From positions 2,170,001-2,234,000 of the forward strand of contig NZ_JACBZR010000001.1 in NCBI RefSeq assembly GCF_013408335.1: a stretch of 64,000 nucleotides of DNA, in the 5' to 3' direction. Made by a program: the position numbers and the translations under genes. Position 1 is the first letter of the stretch. Every line of letters begins with the position of its first letter. Source of the stretch: Nocardioides panzhihuensis. GTDB lineage: Bacteria; Actinomycetota; Actinomycetes; Propionibacteriales; Nocardioidaceae. The notes below the pieces were generated by a model that worked only from the letters and a program-made list of their open reading frames with translations, was not told the origin of the DNA and made no database searches. Shown here piece by piece: positions 25,972-34,333 of the stretch.

Positions 25972-26001
25972 TATCGCGCCAAACGATCAGCGCGTGCGAT
26001 A
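25972..26001. promoter_or_regulatory. TATCGC-N18-GCGATA inverted repeat
   Basis: TATCGC (25972-25977) and GCGATA (25996-26001) are exact inverted arms 18 bp apart. The NTF2-like gene starts about 64 bp downstream. An identical layout is at 28258-28287, with partial versions at 31399-31428 and 20838-20853. An operator or promoter element is suspected. Confidence 0.5.
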
Positions 26002-26064
26002 GTGCGTCGGCGTATGGGATGTAATGCCGGCCCGCGGGCGGACGGCATCTGTCATCCTGTGCGG

Positions 26065-26436
26065 ATGCCAGCACAAGAGATGATGGAACAGCTCGCAAAG
26101 GTCATCGATGCTCATCAGTGGGACGAGCTTGCAGCGTTGCTCCATCCGGAGTTCTCGTGTCTCTACGTCCACACTGGCGAGACGTTCGATCGGGACTCGT
26201 GGGTACGGACCAACGCGGAGTATCCCGGTTTCCAGAACTTCCGGCTCCTCGACTGCATCGCCGACGGCGAGCGGGCGGCGGGGCGAGGTCATGTCACGGG
26301 GATGACCGATGGCGAGCTCCAGCATTTCGAGGTGGCTACGTTCATCACGCTGCGCGACGGGCTCATCGTCGACATGACCGAGGTGTGGACGGACGTCGAC
26401 CTCACTCCGCCTGCGGGGACGAGACCTCAGGCATAG
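26065..26436 (+). CDS. NTF2-like/SnoaL-family protein (DUF4440-like)
   Basis: 123 aa from the ATG at 26065; the frame is open to 25966 but the extension covers the inverted repeat and is not protein-like. The sequence AKVIDAHQWDELAALLHPEF and later FEVATFITLRDGLIVDMTEVW show the NTF2 fold. No catalytic residues can be assigned. It follows the fadE27 terminator and appears monocistronic, with an inverted-repeat motif in front of it. Confidence 0.75.
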   Translation: MPAQEMMEQLAKVIDAHQWDELAALLHPEFSCLYVHTGETFDRDSWVRTNAEYPGFQNFRLLDCIADGERAAGRGHVTGMTDGELQHFEVATFITLRDGLIVDMTEVWTDVDLTPPAGTRPQA

Positions 26437-26940
26437 CCGTTGTCTTCTTTCGCTGGTGGCGGCTCTCTGGCCGCCTGCGTGTGGGGCGGCTGGATGTGTG
26501 TCCGTTTGGTCTCGTGTCGGGTCCCAGCACGGGTGGGGCCAATACGTTGTTTGGGTTGGGAGATTTAGAAGCAGGGTGTCTGGGTTGGTGCCATTCGGGT
26601 GTCTTGCGGGCTTCCAGCAGCGGTTCGAGTTTGGGTTGGGGATATCTGTCCCTGATCGGGTTTTCGACCTGTTTCCTTTCCTGTTTCCGCGTGCCTGGCG
26701 GCCCATAATATGTTATGGTGGGGGTAGGCGTGAACGTGAAGGCCGACCACCTCGACAGAGGCGTGCCCTCCTGCCCGGGAGACAACGGGTGTGGGGTATT
26801 CCAGGGGATCCAGGGGCGTGAGCGCTGAGCTGCGAGGGTAAGTAATAGCCCGTGATTGGCGGGCCTCCGGGACCAGCGAACCAAAGCCGGATCTGCGTGT
26901 GTGCAGGTCCTTTGAGTTCGTACGTCGGGAGGTGATCGTG
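26437..26940 (+). other. Long non-coding, GT-rich interval and leader of the HNH gene
   Basis: No credible gene is present in this 504-bp stretch; short frames have biased, non-protein composition. The first 230 bp are lower in GC than the surroundings and strongly G/T-rich on the plus strand. A TAATATGTTATGGT segment near 26707-26719 is a good -10 candidate. About 220 bp of probable leader follows, with several GC hairpins (for example GCCCG-loop-CGGGC near 26850-26867) and the long hairpin at 26882-26914. It may be a structured 5' UTR or small RNA of the 13E12-type element. Confidence 0.5.
26882..26914 (+). promoter_or_regulatory. Long hairpin immediately upstream of the HNH gene
   Basis: CAAAG pairs with CTTTG and GATCTGC with GCAGGTC (one G-U), enclosing a GTGTGT loop, with a 3-nt bulge between the stems. 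It ends 26 nt before the ATG and just before the GGAGGTGAT ribosome-binding site. Confidence 0.55.
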
Positions 26941-28182
26941 ATGACCGCACTGCAACAGCCGCAGCATCCTGTGCTCAAGGCTGTGGTCGCGATCACCGAC
27001 TCCCTCGATGAGGTCGCGGACGCGAACCCCACGTTCATGGCCACCGACCAGAAGGCTGCCACACTCGTCGAGATCGCCCGGGCGAAGGCGCAGCTGGCTG
27101 AGCTCGAGCTACGCGTGATGGCGACTGCTGATGATGTGGCGGCGGACAGCGCTGCTCGTGATGTGGCCGCGTGGCTGCATCACCACACCCACCAACGCCC
27201 AGATGCCCTGCGTGCCGACCTGCGGCTCGCGGCCGCGCTGGATCGGACCTATGGCCGGGTCGCTGCGGCGATGCGCGCCGGGGATTGCAACCTCGCCCAA
27301 GCCGAGGTGATCGTGGCGGCTCTCGACGAACTGCCGGGCGACCTCGACCCCGAGATCAAGTCCAAAGCCGAACAGGCTCTGGTCGGCTACGCGACCCAGC
27401 TCGACCCCGCCCGGCTGCGCCGCCTGGGGCGCCGGATCCTGGATCTCATCGCCCCCGAGATCGCCGAAGCCGAAGAAGCCAAACGGCTCGCAGCCGAAGA
27501 AGCCCACGCCCACAAGAAGACCCGCCTGGCCATGCGCCGGGTCGGGGACGGCACCACCCGCATCACTGCGGTCATCCCGGACGCGGCCGCGGACCGGCTC
27601 GCCACCAACCTGGAGGCCTTCGCCTCACCGCGACGCGACGACGGCACCCGCACCGAGACCGGCGACTACCTGCCCTACGACCGCAGGCTCGGACGAGCGT
27701 TCTGCCAGATGCTGGAGACCCTCGACCCGACCCGGCTCCCCATCCACGGTGGGGATGCGACCACGGTGATCGTGACCATCGACCTCGACCAGCTCCGCAA
27801 AGACGCCGGCATCGGCCAGATCCTCGGCGGCAGCCCGATCACCGCAGCCGAAGCCCGCCGGCTCGCGTGCACCGCGGGCATCATCCCCGCCGTCCTCGGG
27901 GGTGCCTCCGAGGTTCTCGACCTCGGCCGCAACGAACGCTTCTTCACCGCCGCGCAACGCCGCGCGCTCCTGCTCAGGTCAGCGACCTGTGAAGCCGAAG
28001 GCTGCGACATCCCCGGCACCTGGGCCGAAGCCCACCACTGGCTCGCCTGGGCACAAAGCGGAACAACCGACCTCGACAACGCCGCGCTCCTTTGCAGCCA
28101 TCACCACCACCGCGCACACGACCCCGCCTACCTCCATGAACGCCTACCCAACGGCGACATCCGCTTCACCAGACGAACGTAG
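26941..28182 (+). CDS. HNH endonuclease, DUF222/13E12-repeat family
   Basis: 413 aa from the ATG at 26941, preceded by an excellent GGAGGTGAT site; the upstream frame to 26899 crosses the hairpin. Residues about 30-300 form the helical DUF222 domain (RAKAQLAELELRVMA, HHHTHQRPDALRADLRLA). The C-terminal HNH nuclease has CEAEGCDIPGTWAEAHHWLA, then LDNAALLCSHHHHRAHDP, with Cys and His ligands intact. Such genes occur in many copies in actinobacterial genomes and behave like repetitive elements (REP13E12 in mycobacteria); their biology is poorly known. It looks intact. Confidence 0.9.
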   Translation: MTALQQPQHPVLKAVVAITDSLDEVADANPTFMATDQKAATLVEIARAKAQLAELELRVMATADDVAADSAARDVAAWLHHHTHQRPDALRADLRLAAALDRTYGRVAAAMRAGDCNLAQAEVIVAALDELPGDLDPEIKSKAEQALVGYATQLDPARLRRLGRRILDLIAPEIAEAEEAKRLAAEEAHAHKKTRLAMRRVGDGTTRITAVIPDAAADRLATNLEAFASPRRDDGTRTETGDYLPYDRRLGRAFCQMLETLDPTRLPIHGGDATTVIVTIDLDQLRKDAGIGQILGGSPITAAEARRLACTAGIIPAVLGGASEVLDLGRNERFFTAAQRRALLLRSATCEAEGCDIPGTWAEAHHWLAWAQSGTTDLDNAALLCSHHHHRAHDPAYLHERLPNGDIRFTRRT

Positions 28183-28257
28183 AGGCTGCAGCCCAGGCAC
28201 ACCGGGCGCCCTGTCCTTGTCAGAGCCGCGCCCTCTTGGCTTCGGTTGCCTGTGCTG

Positions 28258-28287
28258 TATCGCGGCAAGCGAGGACGATGTGCGATA
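28258..28287. promoter_or_regulatory. TATCGC-N18-GCGATA inverted repeat (second copy)
   Basis: TATCGC (28258-28263) and GCGATA (28282-28287) have exactly the same 18-bp spacing as the 25972-26001 element. It lies between the HNH gene and the following membrane protein gene, about 150 bp from that GTG. Confidence 0.5.
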
Positions 28288-28436
28288 GCGCTTTGGCCTA
28301 TCGAGTGCAGGCGGACGGCCGGCTGGATCGTCTTTGATGAACAGCGCTCGAAATGGCGAGCGGCCCGCGCGAATATCTGTCATCATCGCTCTCCATTGAG
28401 AGCACTGCTCTCGCCAAATCGCTGAGGAGCTTCACA

Positions 28437-29096
28437 GTGACTGTCCCCGACGTCTCCCCCGACCACCGCACTCGGATGGGTGCCGTCGCGTTCGCGATCG
28501 CGGGCATCCTCTTTGCCGTCTACGAGGTTGCGGCCCCACGCGCCGACGAGACCACGCTCGACGGCGCTGCGTCGTGGGCCTCCACCGGGTGGAGTGTGGC
28601 GCACATCAGTGCCATCGTCGGCCTCATTCTCATCCCGCTCGGTTACGGCGCGATCCGCGGCTTCCTGAACGGCAGCCCGCAGGAGAGGACCGCGCATCTT
28701 GCCGCCGTCGTCGGCTACATCGGCTCCGGCCTGACCATCTCCTACTACGGCGCCGAGACCTACGGCCTCAGGGCCATCGGCGAGCGGGCGCTGGCCGACG
28801 GCGACCCCAGCTTGACCGACGTGGGCAACGACTTCCGCCTCGATCCGACCGCGATGACCGTCTTCGTGATCGGGCTGCTGCTCGTCGCCGTCGCCGCCGT
28901 GCTCGCGTCAGTCGCGGTCTGGCGCTCGGGTTTCCTGCCCCGGTGGGGCGCCGTCCCGTTCGCCGCTCTCCTGGTCACCATGCTTCCCCAGTTCTTCTTC
29001 CCGCAGGCGGGGCGGATCCTCTGGGGCGTACTCGTCGCGGCCTCGGCGCTGTGGCTTGCGGCTGCGCTCTGGCGTGCTTCACAGCGCCGCTCGTAG
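28437..29096 (+). CDS. Polytopic membrane protein of unknown function
   Basis: 219 aa from a GTG at 28437 with GAGGAG at good spacing; the longer frame from 28353 is rejected for lack of a ribosome site. Six hydrophobic segments are visible (VAFAIAGILFAVYEV, VAHISAIVGLILIPLGYGA, AAVVGYIGSGLTISYYGA, VFVIGLLLVAVAAVLASVAV, ALLVTMLPQFFFP, ILWGVLVAASALWLAAALW). No enzyme motif recognised. It stands apart, between the HNH gene and a convergent membrane protein gene, with a copy of the inverted repeat upstream. Confidence 0.72.
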   Translation: MTVPDVSPDHRTRMGAVAFAIAGILFAVYEVAAPRADETTLDGAASWASTGWSVAHISAIVGLILIPLGYGAIRGFLNGSPQERTAHLAAVVGYIGSGLTISYYGAETYGLRAIGERALADGDPSLTDVGNDFRLDPTAMTVFVIGLLLVAVAAVLASVAVWRSGFLPRWGAVPFAALLVTMLPQFFFPQAGRILWGVLVAASALWLAAALWRASQRRS

Positions 29097-29143
29097 GCTG
29101 TCTCGGATCATGGCCGTGCAGGCCGTGACGCCTGCTCACCACG

Positions 29144-29581
29144 TCATCCTCCTACGCACTCTTCGTTGTCACCGCCGGAATAGCACGGCGGGGCACTGTA
29201 GCCGTCCTCCACCTGTTCGGGGGCCGGCAGATCCACTGCGCCGGGGATGTAGCAGAACAGGACGATCGCGGTGCCGCCGACGACCATCAGCGTCTGCCAG
29301 ACCGTGCCGAGCACTCGCCTGAGCGGGTTGAAGACATGTGTGACCACACCGGACACGAGCGCGACAAACGCGATTGCGCCCCAGACGCGGTAGGTGACGA
29401 CGTTCGACGATTCGACCTCCGGCTGTTCGCCGAAGAAGACCAGATAGACATCGAGCCAGTTCATGGCCAGCTTGCCGAGGGCGTAGACAGCCACCACGGA
29501 CGCCAAGGCCGTGGCACCGGCGAACCAGGGCAGACGAGTGAGGCGCGAAGGGGCACTGACACGACGGTCTGAGGCGAGCAT
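29144..29581 (-). CDS. Small membrane protein, hypothetical
   Basis: 145 aa from ATG 29581; a TTG at 29647 would add 22 residues, and neither start has a clear ribosome site. Three hydrophobic segments (ATALASVVAVYALGKLAMNW, VWGAIAFVALVSGVVTHVF, TLMVVGGTAIVLFCYIPGA) and a Cys-containing tail (APPCYSGGDNEECVGG) that may be extracytoplasmic. No family recognised. It converges with the membrane protein at 28437-29096 and is divergent from the TPR-like gene. Confidence 0.6.
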   Translation of the reverse strand: MLASDRRVSAPSRLTRLPWFAGATALASVVAVYALGKLAMNWLDVYLVFFGEQPEVESSNVVTYRVWGAIAFVALVSGVVTHVFNPLRRVLGTVWQTLMVVGGTAIVLFCYIPGAVDLPAPEQVEDGYSAPPCYSGGDNEECVGG

Positions 29582-29673
29582 GCGACGAGTCTTGCGGCTC
29601 CGGAGAACGGCGTGATGAGTCTGCGTACTCAACTCTTTGACCTTCAAGCCGCTCGAAGCCTCAGGATCGGGAC

Positions 29674-30177
29674 ATGACCGATACTCCTGCCGCCGACCCG
29701 ACGATGACCGCCATCACCGCTGCCGTGACCCTCGGTCGTGAAGGCGACGACACCAGCGCGCGTCAGGAGCTGCTTGCGATCTGGCGCGATGTCGGGGTGC
29801 TGGGAGACCCGTTCCACCGGTGCACCCTGGCCCACTATCTCGCCGACCTCTACGCCGACCCGGCCGAGGCGCTGGTCTGGGACGTACGCGCCCTCGATGC
29901 CGCCGATGCGCTCACCGACCAGCGCGCGCAGGAGCACGATGCGAGCCTTCAGGTCGCCGGCTTCTATCCGAGCCTGCACCTCAACATCGCCGACAACCTT
30001 CGCCGCCTGGCTGCCTTCGACGCTGCCGCGGACCACCTCGGCAGAGCCGAGGAGCATTCCGTCGCGCTCCCGGACGGACCGTACGGTGACATGATCCGCA
30101 CCGCGATCCGCAGTGTCAGCGGTGCGATCACGGCTCGCGACACCACAGCGCGGTCGACCTCCCCGACCGTCGGCTGA
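29674..30177 (+). CDS. Tetratricopeptide-like hypothetical protein
   Basis: 167 aa. Helical, Ala-rich protein with TPR-like helices (TLGREGDDTSARQELLAIW, CTLAHYLADLYADPAEALVW, LHLNIADNLRRLAAFDAAAD). Similar small proteins are common in actinobacteria as unannotated TPR-like proteins. No signal peptide. The stop codon is part of a perfect 16-bp hairpin terminator. Function not predictable. Confidence 0.7.
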   Translation: MTDTPAADPTMTAITAAVTLGREGDDTSARQELLAIWRDVGVLGDPFHRCTLAHYLADLYADPAEALVWDVRALDAADALTDQRAQEHDASLQVAGFYPSLHLNIADNLRRLAAFDAAADHLGRAEEHSVALPDGPYGDMIRTAIRSVSGAITARDTTARSTSPTVG

Positions 30178-30210
30178 ACCGGATGACGGCTGCGGCCGTC
30201 ATCCGGTTCA
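30175..30210. terminator. Perfect 16-bp hairpin between convergent genes
   Basis: TGAACCGGATGACGGC pairs with GCCGTCATCCGGTTCA around a TGCG loop. It begins at the stop codon of the TPR-like gene and faces the convergent ATPase fragment, so it can act in both directions. Confidence 0.85.
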
Positions 30211-30226
30211 GGCTCTCAAGGTCGGA

Positions 30227-30520
30227 CTACCGGCTCGCCTTGGTCATCGAGGCGAGCCACCGGCGGGCTGCACGGCGTGACCGCACCCGGACCAGCGGCT
30301 TCGCGGTGGCGTACTGGAGTTCGCTCACCCACGCCGGCCGCGCGACGAGGGCACGGACGTCGGCGACGAACTCGGGTCGCGGAGTCCAGTCAGGTCCGTG
30401 ATGAAGGGAGTCGAGCTCCACGTACGGGATGCCCAGGCGGTCGCTGATGCGCTTCGCGAGGGTTGACTTCCCGGAACCGGACACGCCCGCCACCGCGATC
30501 CGGGTCGGCAGACCGCTCAC
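30227..30520 (-). CDS. Short P-loop ATPase (adenylate-kinase-like), probably C-terminally truncated
   Basis: 97 aa from a GTG at 30520, 5 bp after the hydrolase stop. The N-terminus TRIAVAGVSGSGKSTLAKRI is a clean Walker A, followed by RLGIPYVELDSLHHGPDWTP as in topology-modulation/adenylate-kinase-like proteins of about 170-180 aa. Here the usual middle (DGNY and the lid region) is absent: after PAWV the protein ends with a basic tail of about 32 residues. The most likely reading is a remnant that lost its C-terminal half by deletion, though a short functional protein cannot be excluded. Confidence 0.6.
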   Translation of the reverse strand: MSGLPTRIAVAGVSGSGKSTLAKRISDRLGIPYVELDSLHHGPDWTPRPEFVADVRALVARPAWVSELQYATAKPLVRVRSRRAARRWLASMTKASR

Positions 30521-30524
30521 AGCA

Positions 30525-31346
30525 CTAGGCAGCCTTCGCGATCGTGCCGAGAATCGCCGAGGCGGCGGCTTCGGGGGCCTTGGTGGGGATCCAGTGGCTG
30601 ACCCCGGGGAGCTCGATGAGCTCGTAGGGCCCGGTGACGGAGTCCTCGTTGCCCTCCAGCGCGGAACGCCCGATGGCGACGTCGCCATCGCTCCAGAGCA
30701 TCGTCGTCGGCACCGGGACCCGGCCGACTCGCGGAGCCAGAAGGAGGGCGCGGTACCAGCCGAGGGCGCCGGGGAGAGCGCCGTAGTCGACGATCTCCTG
30801 GCGAAAGCGCTCGACGTCCTCTTCGTTCCAGCCGCTCCCCCGCATCATCCGCTCCATCCGGCCGCCGCGGCCGGAGACCAGCTCGGGGAGGAACGGGATG
30901 TTGAAGAAGGCCATGTAGGCCGACTTGCGCAGCTGCGGACCCTTCATCGACCGCGCGAACGGGACCGGGTGCGGCACCGACATCGCGGTCCAGCTGCGGA
31001 CCAGGTCGGGCCGCTCGGCCGCCACTCCCCAACCGACCGCGCTCCCCCAGTCGTGGCCGGCCAGGTGCACCGGGCGGCCGATCTCGTCGATGAGCGCGAC
31101 CACGTCCTCGACCAGCTCGCCGGCGCGGTAGCCGAGACGCGTACGCGGCCGGGCACCCGGCGAGTAGCCGCGCTGATCCGGGGCGATGGTCCGGAAACCG
31201 GCGTCGTGCAGGATCGGCGACACCTCCCGCCAGCAGGTCGCCCGCTCCGGGAAGCCGTGTAGGAGCACGACCGGGTCGCCGTCGACGGGTCCCGAGTCGA
31301 TCACGTCGAAGGTGAGTCCATCACGTACGTAGCTCGAGATCGTCAC
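30525..31346 (-). CDS. Alpha/beta-fold hydrolase, epoxide-hydrolase/dehalogenase type
   Basis: 273 aa. HGFPERATCW forms the oxyanion region, DQRGYS follows, and GHDWGS has Asp99 in the nucleophile position, which points to epoxide hydrolase or haloalkane dehalogenase chemistry rather than a serine esterase. The catalytic His is in GVSHWIP near the C-terminus. Cytoplasmic. The next gene (ATPase fragment) follows by a few bases. An incomplete copy of the GCGATA motif lies about 80 bp upstream. Substrate unknown. Confidence 0.86.
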   Translation of the reverse strand: MTISSYVRDGLTFDVIDSGPVDGDPVVLLHGFPERATCWREVSPILHDAGFRTIAPDQRGYSPGARPRTRLGYRAGELVEDVVALIDEIGRPVHLAGHDWGSAVGWGVAAERPDLVRSWTAMSVPHPVPFARSMKGPQLRKSAYMAFFNIPFLPELVSGRGGRMERMMRGSGWNEEDVERFRQEIVDYGALPGALGWYRALLLAPRVGRVPVPTTMLWSDGDVAIGRSALEGNEDSVTGPYELIELPGVSHWIPTKAPEAAASAILGTIAKAA

Positions 31347-31398
31347 GCGTCCATCCTGTCAGGACGCTCCCCTCTCCGGCGCGGGTTGCGCTGTGCAT

Positions 31399-31428
31399 CA
31401 GCCGGCCCGGCGATCAGCATGTGCGATA
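31399..31428. promoter_or_regulatory. GCGATA motif with degenerate left arm (third copy)
   Basis: GTGCGATAGTGC, with GCGATA at 31423-31428, and the preceding CGATCAGC match the 25972-26001 element, but the left arm is CAGCCG in place of TATCGC. It lies about 80 bp upstream of the hydrolase start. Confidence 0.4.
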
Positions 31429-31466
31429 GTGCAGCGTCGTAACGCTGGATACGACGCGGGCACAGA

Positions 31467-31500
31467 AAGGCGCCGGCTCGATCCTTCGAGCCGGCGCCTT
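31467..31500 (-). terminator. Strong hairpin terminator after the fadD19 operon
   Basis: AAGGCGCCGGCTCGA pairs perfectly over 15 bp with its complement around a 4-nt loop. Read leftwards from the nitronate-monooxygenase-like stop (31516), it is followed by a TTTCTGT tail, so it terminates that operon. Confidence 0.88.
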
Positions 31501-31515
31501 CGCGGATACTGCGGT

Positions 31516-32625
31516 CTATCCCTCCGCGATCGCGTCCAGACGCTTGACCGTGGCCTCGAACTCGGCGATGAGGTCGGCCATGACCTCGGCGACAGGACGT
31601 ACCTCGTTCATCCGGCCGACGATCTGCCCGACCGGCATCGCGACGACGTCGGGGTCCCCGGCGGCGTTGATGCGGTTGTGGGCGTCGGAGACGAGCAGGT
31701 TCTGCAGCGGCATCGGCAGCGGTACCGGCGAGCCCTCGGCCTCCCAGGCGTCGGTCCACTTCGACTTCAGCAGCCGGGCGGGCTTGCCGGTGTAGATCCT
31801 CATCCGGCGGGTGTCGGCGGAGGTGGCGCGGGTGAACGCGCTCTCCCAGCCGGCGTGGGTGTTGAGGTTGCGATACTCAGACGTCCCGAGCCAGATGGAG
31901 CCGGTCCACACGCCCTGTGCGCCGAGCGCCAGGGACGCCGCGATCTGACGTCCCGAGCCGATCCCGCCGGCGCCCAGCACCGGCACGTCGGGCCCGACCG
32001 CGTCGACGATGTCGGGCTGCAGCACCATCGAGGCGATCTCGCCGGTGTGCCCGCCGGCCTCGTAGCCCTGGGCGACGATGATGTCGACGCCGTTGGAGAC
32101 GTGCGACACCGCGTGCTTCGGAGCTCCGGCGAGCGCGGCGACCTTGATCCCGTGCTCGTGCGCCTTGTCGATCACGTCCTTGGGCGGGGTGCCGAGCGCG
32201 TTGGCGATCAGCACCGGCCGGTGCTGCAGCGCGATGTCGACGTGCGAGCGGGCGGTCGAGTGCAGCCAGCCGAGCACGCCCTCGCGCCCCTCCCCCTCCG
32301 GCAGCGGCGGCACCCCCATCGAGAGCAGGGCCTTGTCGACCCATTCGGTGTGCTCGTCCGGGATGTAGGCGGACAGGTCGGTCGAGGTGCCTTCGGTCGG
32401 CACCTTCATCGGCATGACCACGTCGACGCCGTAGGGCTTGCCGTCGGTGTTCTCGTCCATCCAGGTCAGGGTGCGGTCGAGCTCGTCGGCGTCGTTGAAG
32501 CGTACGCAGCCCAGGACGCCCAGCCCGCCGGCCTTGGAGACCTCCGCGGCCACGTGCTCCGAGGGGGTGAAGGCGAAGATCGGGTAGTCGATCCCGAATG
32601 CCTCGCACAGTGCCGTACGGATCAT
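31516..32625 (-). CDS. Nitronate monooxygenase/2-nitropropane dioxygenase-like flavoprotein
   Basis: 369 aa TIM-barrel FMN protein: [64 protein letters not shown] and LGAQGVWTGS are family motifs. The family includes nitronate monooxygenases and enoyl reductases; in mycobacterial steroid catabolism a member (IpdC) acts on ring C/D intermediates. The ATG overlaps the fadD19 stop by 4 bp and has AAGGAG in front, so it is co-translated with fadD19. An enoyl or ring reductase of the sterol pathway is therefore more likely than nitronate detoxification, but this is inference. Confidence 0.85.
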   Translation of the reverse strand: MIRTALCEAFGIDYPIFAFTPSEHVAAEVSKAGGLGVLGCVRFNDADELDRTLTWMDENTDGKPYGVDVVMPMKVPTEGTSTDLSAYIPDEHTEWVDKALLSMGVPPLPEGEGREGVLGWLHSTARSHVDIALQHRPVLIANALGTPPKDVIDKAHEHGIKVAALAGAPKHAVSHVSNGVDIIVAQGYEAGGHTGEIASMVLQPDIVDAVGPDVPVLGAGGIGSGRQIAASLALGAQGVWTGSIWLGTSEYRNLNTHAGWESAFTRATSADTRRMRIYTGKPARLLKSKWTDAWEAEGSPVPLPMPLQNLLVSDAHNRINAAGDPDVVAMPVGQIVGRMNEVRPVAEVMADLIAEFEATVKRLDAIAEG

Positions 32626-34286
32626 GCTGGTGCTCCTTCTGCGTCAGCGTCGTTCGCGCTCGCCTGGGTGGCGAGCGCGATCTCCTTGGCCTTGGGGTAC
32701 TGGGCCTTGCCGGTGGCGTTGCGGGGCACCTCGTCGACGATGGTCAGCGCGCGCGGAAGCTTGTAGCCGGACAGGTGAGCCCGCAGGAACGTACGCAGGT
32801 CCTCGAGCTCGAGGGTCACGCCCGGCCGCGTCTGGACGACCGCGGCGACGGCCTGGCCGTAGCGCTCGTCCGGGATCCCCACGACGAGCGTGTCGTAGAC
32901 GTCGGGGTGTGCCTTGATGGCGGCCTCGACCTCTTCGGGGTAGACCTTCTCGCCGCCGGTGTTGATGCAGTTGGAGCCTCGCCCGAGGAGGGTGAGGCGG
33001 TTGTCGGTCTCGATCCGCGCGTAGTCGCCGGGGATCGCGTAGCGCTCGCCGTCGATCTCGACGAAGGTCTTCGCCGACTTCTCCGGGTCCTTGTAGTAGC
33101 CGACCGGTACGTGGCCCTTGCGCGCGGTGCGGCCGATCTTGCCGACGTCCGTGGCCAGGTCCAGGGGGTGGCCGTCGTCGCCGATCACCGCGGTGTGCCC
33201 GCCGGCGGTGACCACCGGTCCGTCCGTGGAGAGCGCTGAGGCATCCTGCAGCCCGGTGCCCTGGAAGCCCGTCTCGGTCGAGCCGACCGAGTCGGTGAAG
33301 ACCGCGTTCGGGAAGTGGCTCATCCAGCGTTCCTTGACCGACTTGGAGAAGATCGCGGCGCTGGAGGCGATGGCGAAGAGCGACTGACCGTCGAAGCTCC
33401 GCCCGTCTCCGGGACCGGCCTCGTAGGCGTCGATGAGCGGCACCGCCATCGCATCACCGGTCATGAACATCATCTGGACCTTCTCGCGGTCGATGAGCTC
33501 CCAGGTCTTCACCGGGTCGAACTTGGGCTCCAGGATCGTGACCTGGCCGGCGAAGAGATGCATCAGGAGCGAGGCCTGCGCGCCGCCGTGCATCAGCGGG
33601 CTCAGCGGGAGGGTGATGAGCCCGTCGCCGGCGGCCTGCTTGGACTGGTCGTACTCCTCCAGCGGCACCCCCGTCATGAAGTCGATGCCGCCGCCGAGCA
33701 CACGCCAGAAGTCCTCGTGGCGCCACATCACGCCCTTGGGGAAGCCGGTGGTGCCACCGGTGTAGATGACGTGGATGTCGTCGGGGCTGCGCTCGCCGAA
33801 GTCGCGGGCGTCGGACTGTCCGGCCAGGGCCTCCTCGAGCGTGACGCCGCCGAACGGGCTCAGGTCGGAGTCGTCGTCGGGCTCGAGCGAGTTCGGGACG
33901 GCCACGAACGTCTTCAGCCCCGCCAGCTTGGGGGCGACCTCGGCGACCAGCGGCGCATAGACACGGTCGTGGACCAGGGCCTTGAGATCGGCGTTCCCGA
34001 AGAGGTACTCCAGCTCGCCGGCGACGTAGCGGTAGTTCACGTTGATCGCCACGGCACGGATCTTGAGGATGGCGAGCAGGGCGATGACGTGCTCGACGGA
34101 GTTCTTGGAGTAGAGCCCGACGTGATCGCCCTTCCCGATCCCCTGGCCGGCCAGGTGGTGGGCCAGCTTGTTGGACTCACGCTCGAGCTCTGCGTAGGTC
34201 ACTTTGCGGTCGCCGACTTGGACCGACACCTTCTCAGGCGCGGCGTCGACGGCGTGTTCGAAGAGGTCAGCAAGGTTCAGCGCCAT
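32622..34286 (-). CDS. fadD19: Steroid C26-oyl-CoA ligase, FadD19-like
   Basis: 554 aa acyl-CoA synthetase with ANL motifs [19 protein letters not shown] (A3), [13 protein letters not shown] (A5 region), [19 protein letters not shown] (A7-A8) and the C-terminal catalytic Lys region [13 protein letters not shown]. The overall sequence closely resembles mycobacterial FadD19, which activates the C26 carboxylate of oxidised cholesterol and phytosterol side chains. It is divergent from echA19 as in mycobacteria, with a KstR-type operator 10 nt before its ATG and no obvious Shine-Dalgarno. The downstream flavoprotein gene is translationally coupled. Confidence 0.93.
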   Translation of the reverse strand: MALNLADLFEHAVDAAPEKVSVQVGDRKVTYAELERESNKLAHHLAGQGIGKGDHVGLYSKNSVEHVIALLAILKIRAVAINVNYRYVAGELEYLFGNADLKALVHDRVYAPLVAEVAPKLAGLKTFVAVPNSLEPDDDSDLSPFGGVTLEEALAGQSDARDFGERSPDDIHVIYTGGTTGFPKGVMWRHEDFWRVLGGGIDFMTGVPLEEYDQSKQAAGDGLITLPLSPLMHGGAQASLLMHLFAGQVTILEPKFDPVKTWELIDREKVQMMFMTGDAMAVPLIDAYEAGPGDGRSFDGQSLFAIASSAAIFSKSVKERWMSHFPNAVFTDSVGSTETGFQGTGLQDASALSTDGPVVTAGGHTAVIGDDGHPLDLATDVGKIGRTARKGHVPVGYYKDPEKSAKTFVEIDGERYAIPGDYARIETDNRLTLLGRGSNCINTGGEKVYPEEVEAAIKAHPDVYDTLVVGIPDERYGQAVAAVVQTRPGVTLELEDLRTFLRAHLSGYKLPRALTIVDEVPRNATGKAQYPKAKEIALATQASANDADAEGAPA

Positions 34287-34296
34287 GGAGCGAGAC

Positions 34297-34310
34297 TAGA
34301 ACACGTTTCA
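34297..34310. promoter_or_regulatory. KstR-type operator between fadD19 and echA19
   Basis: TAGAACACGTTTCA matches TnnAACnnGTTnnA. It is 10 nt from fadD19 and 23 nt from echA19, so one site covers both promoters. Confidence 0.85.
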
Positions 34311-34333
34311 GTTTTCCGCTAGGGTCTGGTGTT

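Noticed and set aside
26456..26821. Rightward open frame of 121 codons in the HNH leader
   Set aside because: Composition follows the GT-rich DNA, no ribosome-binding site, and it crosses hairpins; overlapping frames on the other strand are equally long.
26437..28182. HEARO/OMEGA-type RNA with an IscB/IsrB nuclease
   Set aside because: The protein is a DUF222-HNH (13E12) type without RuvC motifs, so the known HEARO association does not apply; only a generic leader structure is claimed.
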